Source: Punica granatum (Eukaryota; Streptophyta; Magnoliopsida; Myrtales; Lythraceae). Taken from it: a DNA stretch of 64,000 bases. Both the position numbers and the translations under genes were made by a program. The DNA lies in NCBI RefSeq assembly GCF_007655135.1, contig NC_045130.1, forward strand, positions 27,276,605-27,340,604, read 5' to 3'. Shown here piece by piece: positions 1-10,349 of this stretch (positions are counted from its first letter, which is position 1; each line of letters starts with the position of its first letter). The notes beneath the pieces were generated by a model. It did no database searches. It was given only the letters and a program-made list of their open reading frames with translations, and was not told where the DNA came from.

Positions 1-1004
1 TATTTGAATTTCAAAGTATTTTATCGATTAGCCTTTATAATCATTTTGAAATTTATAATTATTAAGTAAAAGCAAATGAAAACCCAAATGGAGCAATAAT
101 TTATATAAATGGAGAAAGACTTTGAAAAAGAATAATTTTTTGTGGCATTACTATAATTTTCTATATTTTTTAGGAAAATTTCCGAGAGAACAGAGGAAAA
201 TACCGAGGGATTTCCCCTTGGAAGTTCCTGGGTAAATAAAAAATAAAAAATAATTTAATTAGGGGTTAGCGAGGGAATAGTTCACTCGGTAATATTAAAA
301 AATTTTTAAAAAATAACAAAATACCTAGGCAACTTCGTTCAGTAATTTTAAAAATTAAAAAAATTTAAAACAATATCAAGGTAATCATGCCCGCGTCATT
401 ACCTAGGGAATACCGAGCGAAATTACTTCAGTAATTTAAAAAAATAAAAAAAATACCTAGGAAATTTCCCTCGGTACTAGGCAATATCAAGGAAATGGCG
501 AGGGAATAATTTCCTTGGTAATTTTCCAAAATTAAAAGAACTAAAATTAATATAAAATATTAAAAAGGAGAATGGCGAAATTTAAAAATTTTAAAATTAA
601 AAGTTTTTATTATTTTTTAGTAAATATAACAAATATAGAAATAAATTTGTTGAAACATGTTCAAAGAAAATATAATTGGTAATGCAAAAGAGAATTAATT
701 TAAATATAATAATTCAAAAATTAAATAATGATTAGACGTAATTTCTTATTTATACTAGAATATTATTTAATAACTTTTTGTTGATTAAAAAAGTGAATAA
801 ACTCAATGTATTTAAATGTTAAAAAAAGTAAACTAATACAATGTGATTGCTTGCTCATGCTCATTTGTAAGGACAAATAATGCTTAAATTTACAAAGATT
901 AATATTTGTCTAGAAAAAGATTTGTATACTATTTTAAAAATAAAGATTTCAGTTTATACATTAAATATATTTACTCGTACTGAAGAGACAACAACATCAC
1001 TGTA

Positions 1005-1095
1005 GCGTGGGCGGTAGGGGTGCGTGCGCCTACGGGGATACCCGGGTTTGACTCTCCCCCAAGTCACACACTTGTGATTAACGGCGGGTAGGGGG
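1005..1095 (+). repeat. Possible tRNA-derived SINE head inside the CACTA element
   Basis: A GC-rich stretch has a box-A-like segment (tagcgtgggcggtagg, from about 1013) and a box-B-like segment (gggtttgactctccc, about 1045). Their spacing is compatible with a tRNA-related Pol III promoter. No clear tail or target duplication was found, so this may be a fragment or chance similarity. Confidence 0.3.
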
Positions 1096-1112
1096 GAAGG
1101 GGAGGGAATACC

Positions 1113-1694
1113 TACGGGCGTGCACGGGTACCAGGTATACTCGGAACCGGTCGGAACCTACCTGTTAGGGTAGGGTCCGGGTATATCGTATTGAAAATAT
1201 GATAGGTTCCGGGTATTAAAATCAGGAACCGGTGAAAATCGGTTTCGGTTTCGGTTCCTGTCTACAGAGTACCCGGAACCGGTTATTTATTAAATAAAAA
1301 AGAGAAAAGAGTAAAGTTACTGGCTCCTCTAATGAATCAAAACAGAAGCACTTTGTTGTGTGGGATCGTATTATGGATGTTTAATTTTGTCGATGGATTG
1401 ATGAGACAAATTATTTTTTTTATTGTTGTGGATTAATCTAAATTTTGTTGATATTCTATTTGGCGTGATTATTGATTATGTATGTGATATTTTCGGTTTT
1501 ATTTAGCGAGAGAAAAAAATTTACAGGTTCCAACAGAGTACCCGGAACTTGTGATATAATACAGGTTCCGGGTAGGTTCCGGTTCTAGTGTTCAACAGGA
1601 TAGGGTCCGGATCCAAAATCTTGGAACCTGTCCCTTACAGGATAGGGTCTAGGTATCGTGAAAAATACAGGGTACCCGGAACCGATCACCTCTA
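1113..1694. mobile_element. Non-autonomous hAT transposon nested in the CACTA element
   Basis: The insertion is flanked by a perfect 8-bp duplication GGAATACC (1105-1112 and 1695-1702), the size made by hAT transposases. The ends are short imperfect inverted repeats: TACGGGCGTGCACGGGTACC on the left, and TAGAGGTGATCGG on the right read from the minus strand. Both resemble the TAGRGGTG ends of plant hAT elements. Subterminal regions are full of 'ggttccgggtaccc' motifs in both orientations, a common pattern in plant hAT families where they probably bind transposase. There is no coding capacity. Confidence 0.8.
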
Positions 1695-1964
1695 GGAATA
1701 CCGAGGTGAAAGATTCTGATGAGCTTTATTTATGAGGGATTTGTCCCTCCGTAATAGCGAGAATATAGTAGTGTGGGTTGTGGGAAGAATTTTTTACTCA
1801 ATACGATTGGTGTTACACGTTATAAAAAATGTTAGAGTTATTTCTCTTATTTAATTAAAACTAGGGTTATTAATGTACAAAATGAAACTATGAATATTGG
1901 AAAGAAAACTGAGTGACACATTATAGGAAGATGTATTTTTATGTGTAAAATATACAAATACTTG

Positions 1965-2492
1965 TTTACGACCTGAAAATTAAGGGCCGATGAGTTGTCC
2001 AGGTCTTGGGGTAATGAATACACCTAGTTTACTAAGCCATATGGTCTCGAGAAGCCAGGAGTTCCGAGTTCGGGGGTTATGTTACGTGCGAGTCTATATC
2101 CCCCATGCCCCGTCTGTACTCTAGTTTGTTTAGAATTTGCCAATTTTAGTTTGATTATCATATGAGTTAGACTTCAATCGTCTCGCTTGGTTTGACACCG
2201 TAAATTAATTGAGAAACGAACGATTTGGGCTAATATCTTGGGAGAGGAGTAGGTCCATACATTGAGGGTTTGGCTGCTGTCCTCGCACTACGGTTCATCG
2301 GACCTTGATGGTCGATTCCCCGCGCGGGCCAAGACCGCGAAATATTGAGCTTACTTATCCCTGGGGACGTAGATTGACTCGGTTGGTTCGATGCTCGAAC
2401 CTCTCACTAGCTGACCGAGATCATTACATGAATAAATATACAGATAAATCCCTTGCATTGTACTCTCAATAATAAATACAAATACATTAATG
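1965..2492 (+). repeat. Dispersed repeat family A, copy 1 (left part)
   Basis: The stretch starting near 'tttacgacctgaaaattaagg' aligns by eye with 22080-22330. Shared blocks include 'gttcgggggtt', 'cctatatccc' and 'gtactctagtttg'. The repeat continues after the inserted LTR element at 4181. Positions about 2250-2490 have no visible counterpart in the second copy. There is no coding frame, and I cannot assign a superfamily. Confidence 0.5.
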
Positions 2493-2497
2493 AGATC

Positions 2498-2951
2498 TGA
2501 TGCGGCAGAAGACTTGGCAAGTCAGTACCTGGAGAAAAATAGGTTCGGACGACCCTATTTCGAAGGAAACGGCCTTAGGAGCAAAACTCACGGCCTTTGG
2601 CCGTGAAATTTCGATATTTTAGGCGAATTCCATCGTTTAGGGCCTAAAATGGGCATTTTATCGTTATTTAGGTGTTTTGGCAATTTTAGGAAAGTTTATT
2701 TCTTTTTGTGCAATTTAGGTTTTCTTAATCCCTATTTAAGTTTTGTAAGCCCTAGGGCTGAAGGAGTCGTCTTTTGGATTATCAATAAAAATTAGAGCTT
2801 TCGTGCTCCTTGCCCAATTCTTGGATTCGATCCGAGTTGGATGCCAATTACCTAGGTATTCGAAGAATCAATAGGGAGTTGAAGGTCGTAGTTACGGTAT
2901 TCTGCGGAATCAACGGGTCTGCGACAGGACACTCGCGTGTACGCTGCGTCA
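2498..2951 (+). repeat. 5' LTR of the compact element
   Basis: It starts TGATGCGGCAG and ends GCTGCGTCA. It is the same length as the 3' LTR and about 95% identical to it. A TATA-like stretch or polyadenylation motif (aataaa, near 2785) lies in its centre, as expected for an R region. Confidence 0.85.
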
Positions 2952-2953
2952 GT

Positions 2954-2964
2954 TGGTATCAGAG
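2954..2964 (+). other. Primer-binding site (tRNA-Met type)
   Basis: The sequence TGGTATCAGAG, 2 bp after the 5' LTR, is complementary to the 3' end of plant initiator tRNA-Met. It is the commonest primer site in plant LTR retrotransposons. Confidence 0.85.
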
Positions 2965-2988
2965 TCTACGGTTTGATCTTGATCGACC

Positions 2989-3714
2989 ATGCCGCCCAAG
3001 AGGAAGGATCGTGTGGAAGATGTTCATGACCGTGAAAATCTGCGACATCTGGAGCAGAGGCTAGATCATATGGATCAGATGGATCAGAGGATGGAACGTA
3101 TGTTGGGGCAGCTAACACAGCAGATGGCTGCACTTATGGAGAATCAGAATCGGAGAAACCTTAATCCGAATTTTGACCCTGATCGAGAGGAAATCGAGTA
3201 TGATTCCAATTCTGAAGGGAACGCGACTTTGTTTTCCGAAGAAGATCCGTCTGATGAGACATTTTTCATGGCGGGAGGCGATGGAGAGCCTGATTTCGAC
3301 GAGGATGATGAGGGAGATGACAAGGGTTATGACGAGAACTGGAAATTCGATGAATTTGAGGGGAATGATGTGGGTCTTTTTGCTTATGCGGAGTATGATG
3401 AGGACGACAAGGAGGCTGATGCGGTCTGGGAGGCCATCGACAAGAGAATGGACTCGCGAAGAAAAGATAGGAGGGAGGCGAGGCTAGAGGAAGAAATTGA
3501 GAAGTACCATGCCCCGAATCAACAGATGAGGACGATGATGTCAGATGTCTCTATCGAACCAATCACTGCGACAAAGTATTTTGAGTTGGGATTTTTTCCA
3601 ATCATCCGTTCTGAAGCATGGGCTGACATCGGTTTCCGGTCAAGTATGGAAGATATGTATGTTTGTGTAGATAATTTTACCTTTGGACTCCTAGGGCGAA
3701 TTCTCTCCACTTAA
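2989..3714 (+). CDS. Chimeric ORF: gag-like N-terminus + PRP6/STA1-like segment + PP2C-like segment (241 aa)
   Basis: The ATG at 2989 lies 25 bp after the primer site and starts the 'MPPKRKDR' type of N-terminus common in plant Ty3/Gypsy gag proteins. Residues about 20-60 are a Met/Gln-rich helical stretch (MDQMDQRMERMLGQLTQQM), also gag-like. Residues about 98-178 are acidic and then strongly basic, and match the N-terminal PRP1 domain of the U5 snRNP splicing factor PRP6 (STA1 in Arabidopsis). Residues about 184-233 carry WADIGFRSSMED, the first metal-binding motif of plant PP2C phosphatases. The frame is open throughout and stops just before the purine tract. It has no gag zinc knuckle and no enzymatic domain: the PP2C part is only the first motif, so no phosphatase activity is expected. 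Whether it is expressed is unknown. The family matches are from memory. Confidence 0.8.
   Translation: MPPKRKDRVEDVHDRENLRHLEQRLDHMDQMDQRMERMLGQLTQQMAALMENQNRRNLNPNFDPDREEIEYDSNSEGNATLFSEEDPSDETFFMAGGDGEPDFDEDDEGDDKGYDENWKFDEFEGNDVGLFAYAEYDEDDKEADAVWEAIDKRMDSRRKDRREARLEEEIEKYHAPNQQMRTMMSDVSIEPITATKYFELGFFPIIRSEAWADIGFRSSMEDMYVCVDNFTFGLLGRILST
3280..3522 (+). pseudogene. Captured fragment of a PRP6/STA1-like splicing factor gene
   Basis: The translated segment contains GYDENWKFDEFEGNDVGLF, then YDEDDKEADAVWEAIDKRMD and SRRKDRREARLEEEIEKY. This order is the conserved PRP1 N-terminal block of PRP6, which bridges U5 and U4/U6 in the tri-snRNP. Only about 80 of roughly 1000 residues are present, and no TPR-like (HAT) repeats follow. 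I see no obvious intron, which would be consistent with an RNA intermediate, but the parent gene structure is not available here. A few substitutions (for example A-Y-A near residue 132 and E-E-E in the basic stretch) suggest some decay. Confidence 0.85.
3538..3687 (+). pseudogene. Captured fragment of a plant PP2C phosphatase gene
   Basis: The translated segment reads FFPIIRSEAWADIGFRSSM followed by EDMYVCVDNF. Plant PP2Cs of the clade without a long regulatory N-terminus have the order V-P-x-x-R-S-G-x-x-x-D-I-G-x-R-x-x-M-E-D, in which the Glu-Asp pair helps bind metal. A glutamate replaces the usual glycine after R-S. About 50 residues are kept, the frame then drifts into unrelated sequence, and the stop follows within 10 codons. 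Confidence 0.7.
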
Positions 3715-3721
3715 GGGAGAA
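3711..3721 (+). other. Polypurine tract
   Basis: The run ttaagggagaa directly precedes the TG of the 3' LTR. This is where plus-strand DNA synthesis would be primed. Confidence 0.7.
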
Positions 3722-4175
3722 TGATGCGGCAGAAGACCTGGCAAGTTAGTACCTAGAGAAAAATAGGTTCTGACGACCCTATTTCGAAGGAAACGACTTC
3801 ATGAGCAAAACGCACGGCCTTTGGCCGTGAAATTTCGATATTTTATGCGAATTCCATCGTTTAGGGGCTCAAATGGGCATTTTATCATTATTTGGGTGTT
3901 TTGGCAATTTTAGAAAAGTTTATTTCTTTTTGTGCAATTTAGGTTTTCTTAATCCCTATTTAAGCTTTGTAAGCCCTAGGGCTGAAGGAGTCGTCTTTTG
4001 GATTATCAATAAAAATTGGAGCTTTCGTCCTCTTTGCCCAATTCTTGGATTCGATCCGAGTTGGATGCTAATTACCTAGGTATTCGAAGAATTAATAGGG
4101 AGTTGAAGGTCGTAGTTCCGGTATTCTGCGGAATCAACGGGTCTGCGACAGGACACTCGCGTGTACGCTGCGTCA
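3722..4175 (+). repeat. 3' LTR of the compact element
   Basis: It is the partner of the LTR at 2498-2951, of equal length with about 22 single-base differences and no gaps seen. It is followed directly by the target duplication AGATC. Confidence 0.85.
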
Positions 4176-4180
4176 AGATC

Positions 4181-5645
4181 TCAGTCGGTTTGCGTTTAGC
4201 CAGTAGTCCGCCCTCGCTTACTGTGAGTCTAAAAGACTAAAATTGAAATTAATGCAACGTAGGACTAAACCAACAGGTCCTAGCAGTATGGGTCCTCGAG
4301 ATGACCACGGGATCAGTTGAGCTCCCGGATGGTGACTCCAGACTAGACCCCATATCGAGTTAGGGTCGCGCGCACTCGGTATGTGTGGGCACTGGATCCC
4401 GTGATCGATGGTTGGGGTATTAGACCCCGTGTTGATTGTGCCCTAATGATTCGGGCTCGAACCACAAGAGAAATAGAGAAACCATACAAGGTGTGAATTA
4501 GTCGCCACATTTATGTGATTATCAGTTTATTGATATGAAGTTGCTTGACAGACATGTTTCTATTCTAAACAAACTAAAATAGAAATGACACACACAATGA
4601 AAATTGGTCGCGGTATGTAGCATTCGGTGTGTGATTCGTTTTAAGTTAATCTGTTTTATGACACTGACAAGTTAATAGATTATGAACGGAGTGTGTTTTG
4701 CAAGAATCCTAAATCCTAGGGTATTGTCCCGTCTGTTTTCCCATGTTTGATTATTTTGAGTTCGAGATCAATATGCTTTAGTGTTTTAACCCAATCTAAG
4801 CATAAACTTAGGAAAGTGGGGGTGCAAAACACCACGGGGGTGCCAAGGTCTCTACTCATGTCCTATGAAGGACCAAATAACCTTTCACGGGTTTTCACAC
4901 TCGCGTCTCTAATCCATGCTCATAAGTGCTCGATCTATGCTAAAACGATCGAAACACTTTTGTCAGAAAGAGATGGTTGTGTAGATGAAATCTGAGCCCA
5001 CAGTGGCTGCTCATCTTTTCCCATAGCTCGGAGTGTTTCGACCACTCTAACTCCAGGGTTATCAGTAAGTCAAGAAGAGATAGTCGTGCCCTTATACATG
5101 AAAAATTGTTTTCTAAAAAGAAATCGAGATTGTGTGATACGGACCGTCGAGGCCAATAGCCAATGTCAACCGATCCCTTGGATCCACTAGGATCGTGTGG
5201 ACCCTGAAGAAGCCGAGAGACCAGTCGATCCGCTTGGAAGCAATCCAAGAAGAACTCCCACATTCCGACTCTAGTCGCCTCAAATCGGGCCTGGACTCGA
5301 GTCAGTACTCACAAGTCCTTCCTAGATGTCAATTCTACGAGTGTCACGTGTCTCGATTATTTGTCGAAAATTGTGGGGTTTGAAAAAGGCATGATTACTG
5401 GTTCGTGATTTATCGACTCGATTACAAGTTAATGGTCGATTCATGCAATTTATTTAAAAGTCGAGTGAATTAGTTAGTCAAGTGATTCGTCCCATTTACT
5501 ACGTGTGTGGAATTAATTGATTTTGGTGATTTTACTGAATGCTCTTCATTTTGTGGGTTTCGAATGGTCGAATCGATCATAGATGAACCGACCGAATGGA
5601 ATTCTAATCCCAGATCGTTTTGATTATTCGAAAACGACTCGCAAC
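4181..5645 (+). repeat. Dispersed repeat family A, copy 1 (right part)
   Basis: From about 4380 it aligns by eye with 22380-23690. Shared landmarks are 'gaccccgtgttgattgtg', 'tgaaaattggtcg', 'aacctttcacggg' and 'caatttattaaaaagtcgagtga'. It has no convincing reading frame. It is probably the non-coding part of a large, old retroelement, but that assignment is a guess. Confidence 0.5.
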
Positions 5646-6740
5646 ACGACGATCGGGACGGGTCCCCGAGGGCCAAGGAACTCGGCCCATGAAAGCTGAG
5701 GGCTCCTTGGACCCTCGCGGGGCCGAGACTATCCCCATTGCACAAATCCATGCAACTTGTTCGATATTAGTCGATTATACACGAAAATCATGAAATGGCA
5801 TAATTACATGCATGAGACATACAATGACAAATAAATATATACACAAAGCTAGTACCCCATGATAAACGAGAAATGCATGAAAACATGAAATAAAAATCGA
5901 AACGGAAAGGAAGAGAGTGTCATAGACCCTAATAGGGTTAGAGGGGTCTCAGCCCCACCCTCACGGGTTGGACCGAGACCATATTCACCCGATTCAGGTC
6001 CGAGGTGGTCTCCTTGATGCCGTTTCGCATGCAACATACACACACATATATAACACGATATTAAGTAGGAATCGATCAAACGGTACCGGTATGAAAAACA
6101 AGGTAAATCATAAACGCAATAAACATGAAAATAGGGTTGGATCGGGGTCAAAGAGTCCGTTTTGGATCTAAATTGGGTCAGGAATGGGCTGCATCGAACC
6201 CGAAAATCAGTTTGGTATGACGTGTTGAATAGATAGAAAGTTCAGTAATTTTTTTTTATTCGGAGTTGCAGCTTCCAGAAAATTCTAAACTTTTGTGTAG
6301 GATCTTAAAATAACATTAGAAATATGTGGTAAAAATTTCAGCTCATTTTGAAGTCTATGATAACTATCAAAATTAGATTAAACCACCAAAAAGATGGGTG
6401 AACATTTTTTTATAGAAATATCCAGCACCCAGAAAAATCTGAAATTTTTTATAAGGCCTTAAAATAGCATTAGGAATGTGTGGTAAAAATTTTAGATCAT
6501 TTTGGAGTCGGGTGATTTTTGAAATTTCTTAAGGCCCAACCGAGGATCTAAGGAAAAACATGTGAAATGAGTCCAAAACACTCATTCAAGAGTCCAGTAG
6601 TAAACACATACACATTAAATTGATATTTACATGCACACAGATAAAAAAACTTAGAACATGAATGTTAAGTAGGATTGGGTCCGCATTATCGCCCCATAAG
6701 TACTTGTAACTAAAAAGTCATAACTTCTCTAAGTTGTGAG
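5646..6740. repeat. Non-coding repeat-like region with a degenerate ~150-bp tandem duplication
   Basis: There are two related units at about 6248-6362 and 6400-6512. They share 'cttaaaata(a/g)cattag(a/g)aat(a/g)tgtggtaaaaatttcag-like' sequence followed by 'ctcattttg(a/g)ag'. Motifs of this kind are frequent in non-coding parts of plant LTR elements. No gene is seen. Confidence 0.4.
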
Positions 6741-8640
6741 TGTTATACATTCTCCAGATGAGGTGGTTGAGCGCTCAGAGCAGACAAGAGGTACAAGAAC
6801 TGCTCAGCATAGAACTGAACAGAACAATGGAGCCGATAGGGCTTTCGTGTTGTCGGAGATGGTGCAGTTGCACAGGCTGCTCTAAGGGGTTCTCGGCCTA
6901 CAATACAAGGTAAAAGAAAGAAGGAAAGGGAGGCAGGAAGGGCGCTGCCCCTTGTTGGAGTCGGGTGACCCGGGAGAAGCGAAAAGGACACTTACGGATG
7001 GCTCGACTAGACGAGTGAGGGGAGGCTGCTGCAGTGGCTGTACTTAGTGGCTCGAGGTAGCCTAGGGGTCCCTAATGAGGGCTGAAGATGGCACGTGGGT
7101 CGCGGAGTCACGGGCTGACCCTCTTGGTTGTGAACCCAAGAGAGAGGGAGAAAGACCTGAGAGGAGGAAAAGAGCCCAGGAGGTGGCTGTGCTCGGTGGA
7201 ATGGCTCTTGGACCGTGACCTCCTTATCACGGGAAAGAGAGAGGGCCGTAGGTGGCCCGTCCAAGGATGTTGGCACGACTCACTTTAGTCGTGCACGAAG
7301 GGAACTCGCCTTTAAATGGGAAACGCTTAGAGGAGACGCGGTTGGATAGTGCTAGTTTGCTTTCTTGGAGGCTTCAAACGGAGAAAATAATGTCACCAAT
7401 GGACTCGAGAGGTCGATTACGTGTGGGATGTGTGGTTAGTTTGAAGTTCGAGTAAGGTCGGGAGGCGATCATCGGAAAACCGCCCAGTTTTCTATCGAAA
7501 CCATGGAGGTTTCGGCCATGGGAGGAGGCTGCAGAGGTCTTGAGGGTTGAGAGGATGAGAAAGCTTGAGAGGATTTGGGTGCTCTTGAGGTTTAGAGAGA
7601 GTGTCAGTTCTAGAGAGCGGTTGTGTTCTTGCTTGCATTTCCTTTATGTATTGTTCAAGAAGCGAACGAAAATCAAATCGAAGAGATGATGAGAGGGAGG
7701 TGGCTGTCGAATTCTAAGAGGGAGGGGGAAGGCAAGATCCACTTATTGTGGAAGGAAGAGATGGGATGGATGGGAAGGGGTCCGTTTGTGGCCTTGATAT
7801 GGGGCAAGCTTCCTTAAATCGGGGAAAGGAAAAGAAGACAGGAGGAGAGGGGTGGCCAACCAAGGCTTAGGTCGTGGGTCCCACCGGTTAGCTTGGGGAG
7901 TCGAGGAGGCTCGGGGCTCGGTCGGTTGCGTGTTCGATTTTTGTGACTCGAACGGAAAGTGTATTGTCGATGTCGGCTAGAAAAGGATTTCGTTGAGCCC
8001 AATGTCGATGTGTTTCACTTGGACTGATAACTTGAGGGACTGAAGGCTCAGGAGTTGCTTTTGCTCGATTCGGGTGATCTGAGCAAAGTTAACCGTTTTT
8101 GTCTACTTTTTGCGTATCCATGTTCTATGCCAGTAGTTTTGATATGCTTTGATGTCGGAGCGGAATAAATGACTCTGTGGCCTCTACTACAAATGGCAAT
8201 TAGAAGACTATCAGGGAACCTGCAGTCGGACTTCTCTGACTGTTTCCTGAGTGTCTCGAGGTGTCCGAAACCCACTGTGTTCTCCGTTTGTTGAAATCAG
8301 ACCCCGAAAGTTTGCCGCCAGCATTTGAGACCCTTTCAAAGCCACTCGGGAAGCCTAAATGATTTATGCAGTCCGAATGTTCTTCCTGGTCCCTAGGGTC
8401 ACTGGGACCAGCCGAGCCTGACCTCGGTTGTTAACATTTCACCCAATGAGCTGGCGGCTTGAGAACCTCTCTGGAAGTCGTTTGAGATTACTAGAGAGTG
8501 CTTTGTCTCAAGCAGATGATTTGCGAAATGTGCTCAGAGGTGCTCTTCATCAGTTTGGCACTATAAGGGATTTTTAGAGTCCCACATTTGTCTAGATACA
8601 TCAAAAAGTTAGAGTTAAAATGAAATGACTCTTGATCCAA
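6741..8640. other. GC-richer, purine-biased non-coding block; no gene recognised
   Basis: The + strand is rich in G and A from about 6760 to 7800. Frames occur in several phases, but none shows a domain or a plausible start context. The block resembles 24.4-25.7 kb in composition, and both lie downstream of a family A repeat copy. From 8330 the sequence returns to average composition and leads into the Copia insertion site. Confidence 0.35.
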
Positions 8641-8645
8641 TAGAT

Positions 8646-10334
8646 TGTTGGGAATTGGTGTATGCCCTAGAGGCAATCTATAATCAGTTTTGTAATATGA
8701 TATCTATTTCATTATAAAACGAGGCATTTCTGTTATTGTGTAGATTGCGCTAAATATGATTTTACACAATAATGTCCTTGGAATAGTATGTTCAATAGGC
8801 ATCAAGTGTGACTTGATTGTGAGATCCTATAATTAACGAACATTATTCCTAAATGTCCATAGTCAAAGTATTATCGTTAATTAGGACAACGATAATACGG
8901 TTAGACTAGTGTGGGTGTTAATTGATGACCAAGTCTCACAGGTCATGGATATGGAGATATCAAATCACACCACATGTATACATTAAGAGTAATGTGTATT
9001 GGACTGATCCGCCATGAGATTGCTACATGGGTTGTTACGTGACTGTCATTAGCATATCTCAAAGTGACTATAGTGTAATGGTCCTTTGACTTGAGGTCAC
9101 CATGGATTCCTACATGTAATGTCGTATATTTTGATACTGTCAAACGCCACCGTAACAGGCTGGTTATAAAGATAGTTATTGGGTATGCCACAAAGCATGG
9201 AAAAGAATGTGAGTGACCAAGATAGGATTTGCCCCTCCTACGAAACGGGAGCGATATCTCACGGCCACTTGGTGGTTAAGTCTAAAAGTGTATGCATACC
9301 CAAATGAGTCGATATAACGATATCGAGCTCATTTGTTCTGATAGACTTACCCGGTAAACCAAGAAAGAGAGATATTGAGCCATACAAGGATGTCATCGAC
9401 CATGCCTTGGGCTCAATAGAGATATAGAGGATAATGGATTATATTACACGGTAATATAGGTCACGAGGTTCGTCGAGAAATTAACTTTTCGATTACTTGA
9501 GTAACAGTGATGCATTGCTAGATGCCGCTCACTGTTTGTAATATTGAAATAGAGATTTCGATATTACTATCAACGTAATTGGGAACCTACAGGGTCACAC
9601 ACGACGACTAAATCGACGAGATATTTTGAAACAATAAAATCGTCTAATAGAGATTAGATGATTTATGGTGCGATTGATTAATCGGATATTTAATGAGATT
9701 AAATTTGTCGATTAATTAGACTCGATTTATTAGATTAAATGGACCAAATTGATGCACGATTAATATGGTGACACATGGCTTTTATTTGGATAGACATGTG
9801 TATGGACACATGTCACTTGGGGACATTAATTCCCCTCATCCCACATCGGCAATTCAAAGGGAAAGCATTTCCCAAATTGCTTATAAAAAGCACTAACAGG
9901 AATGGGTTATAGATATGTGTGTGAATGTATGCTTATATATATATATATGTGACAGTACGCATATATATGTGATATATATGAATGCATAAGCATATACATA
10001 CATATAAGTGTATACGTGTATAATTGTAGGAAAAGTCAAAGTTGAATTGTTCAACTTTAATTAATCCTACCAGTTTAATAAATTTCGGGTGTCGCATCAG
10101 TGTTTCTTTCGAGTGTTGGTCGCTACCACCGCCGATCTCGAAGACTCGTCGACAAAGTCGGTGTGGATACCGGTAGAGGCGTCACGCGTGGGACGCTTGG
10201 TCGACAGTTTTAAAATTCCAGGTACGCTTTTATTTACTCTTATTCTTCTAGTAGGTCTTGGAATTAGTTTCACGGGTATGAAATTTTGAATTTCTATTCC
10301 TTTTTCGCTTCCGTTGCGCCCCGTGAAACTAGCA
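8646..10334 (+). repeat. 5' LTR of the Copia element
   Basis: It is 1689 bp and collinear with the 3' LTR without gaps. It holds a (TA)n stretch near 9935-9990 and a 'cttataaaaagcac' TATA-like box near 9882, a plausible Pol II promoter. Confidence 0.95.
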
Positions 10335-10336
10335 AT

Positions 10337-10349
10337 TGGTATCAGAGCC
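10337..10349 (+). other. Primer-binding site (tRNA-Met type)
   Basis: The sequence TGGTATCAGAGCC, 2 bp after the 5' LTR, is complementary to initiator tRNA-Met. Confidence 0.9.

Larger units (their letters stand above)
146..1773. mobile_element. Non-autonomous CACTA (En/Spm-type) transposon, interrupted by a hAT element
   Basis: The left terminus (CATTACTATAATTTTC, one change from CACTA) pairs with the right terminus, which reads CACTACTATATTCTCGC on the minus strand and ends at 1773. The trinucleotide TGG flanks both sides (143-145 and 1774-1776), the 3-bp target duplication expected for CACTA elements. Between 160 and 560 there are many short degenerate direct and inverted copies of a motif like 'accgagggaa / ttccctcggtaa'. 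These match the subterminal repeats typical of the superfamily. No transposase frame is present, so the element would depend on a partner. Without the nested hAT it is about 1.04 kb. Confidence 0.7.
2498..4175 (+). mobile_element. Compact non-autonomous LTR retroelement carrying captured host gene fragments
   Basis: Two direct repeats of 454 bp (2498-2951 and 3722-4175) begin TG and end CA. They flank a 770-bp interior, and the whole is bordered by the perfect 5-bp duplication AGATC (2493-2497 and 4176-4180). A primer-binding site complementary to initiator tRNA-Met follows the 5' LTR, and a purine tract precedes the 3' LTR. I count about 22 differences between the LTRs by eye (about 5%), so the insertion is old but not ancient. 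Protease, integrase and reverse transcriptase are absent. The interior holds one 241-codon frame with a gag-like start and two segments resembling unrelated host genes. The gag start and Met primer site suggest derivation from a Ty3/Gypsy parent. Confidence 0.85.
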
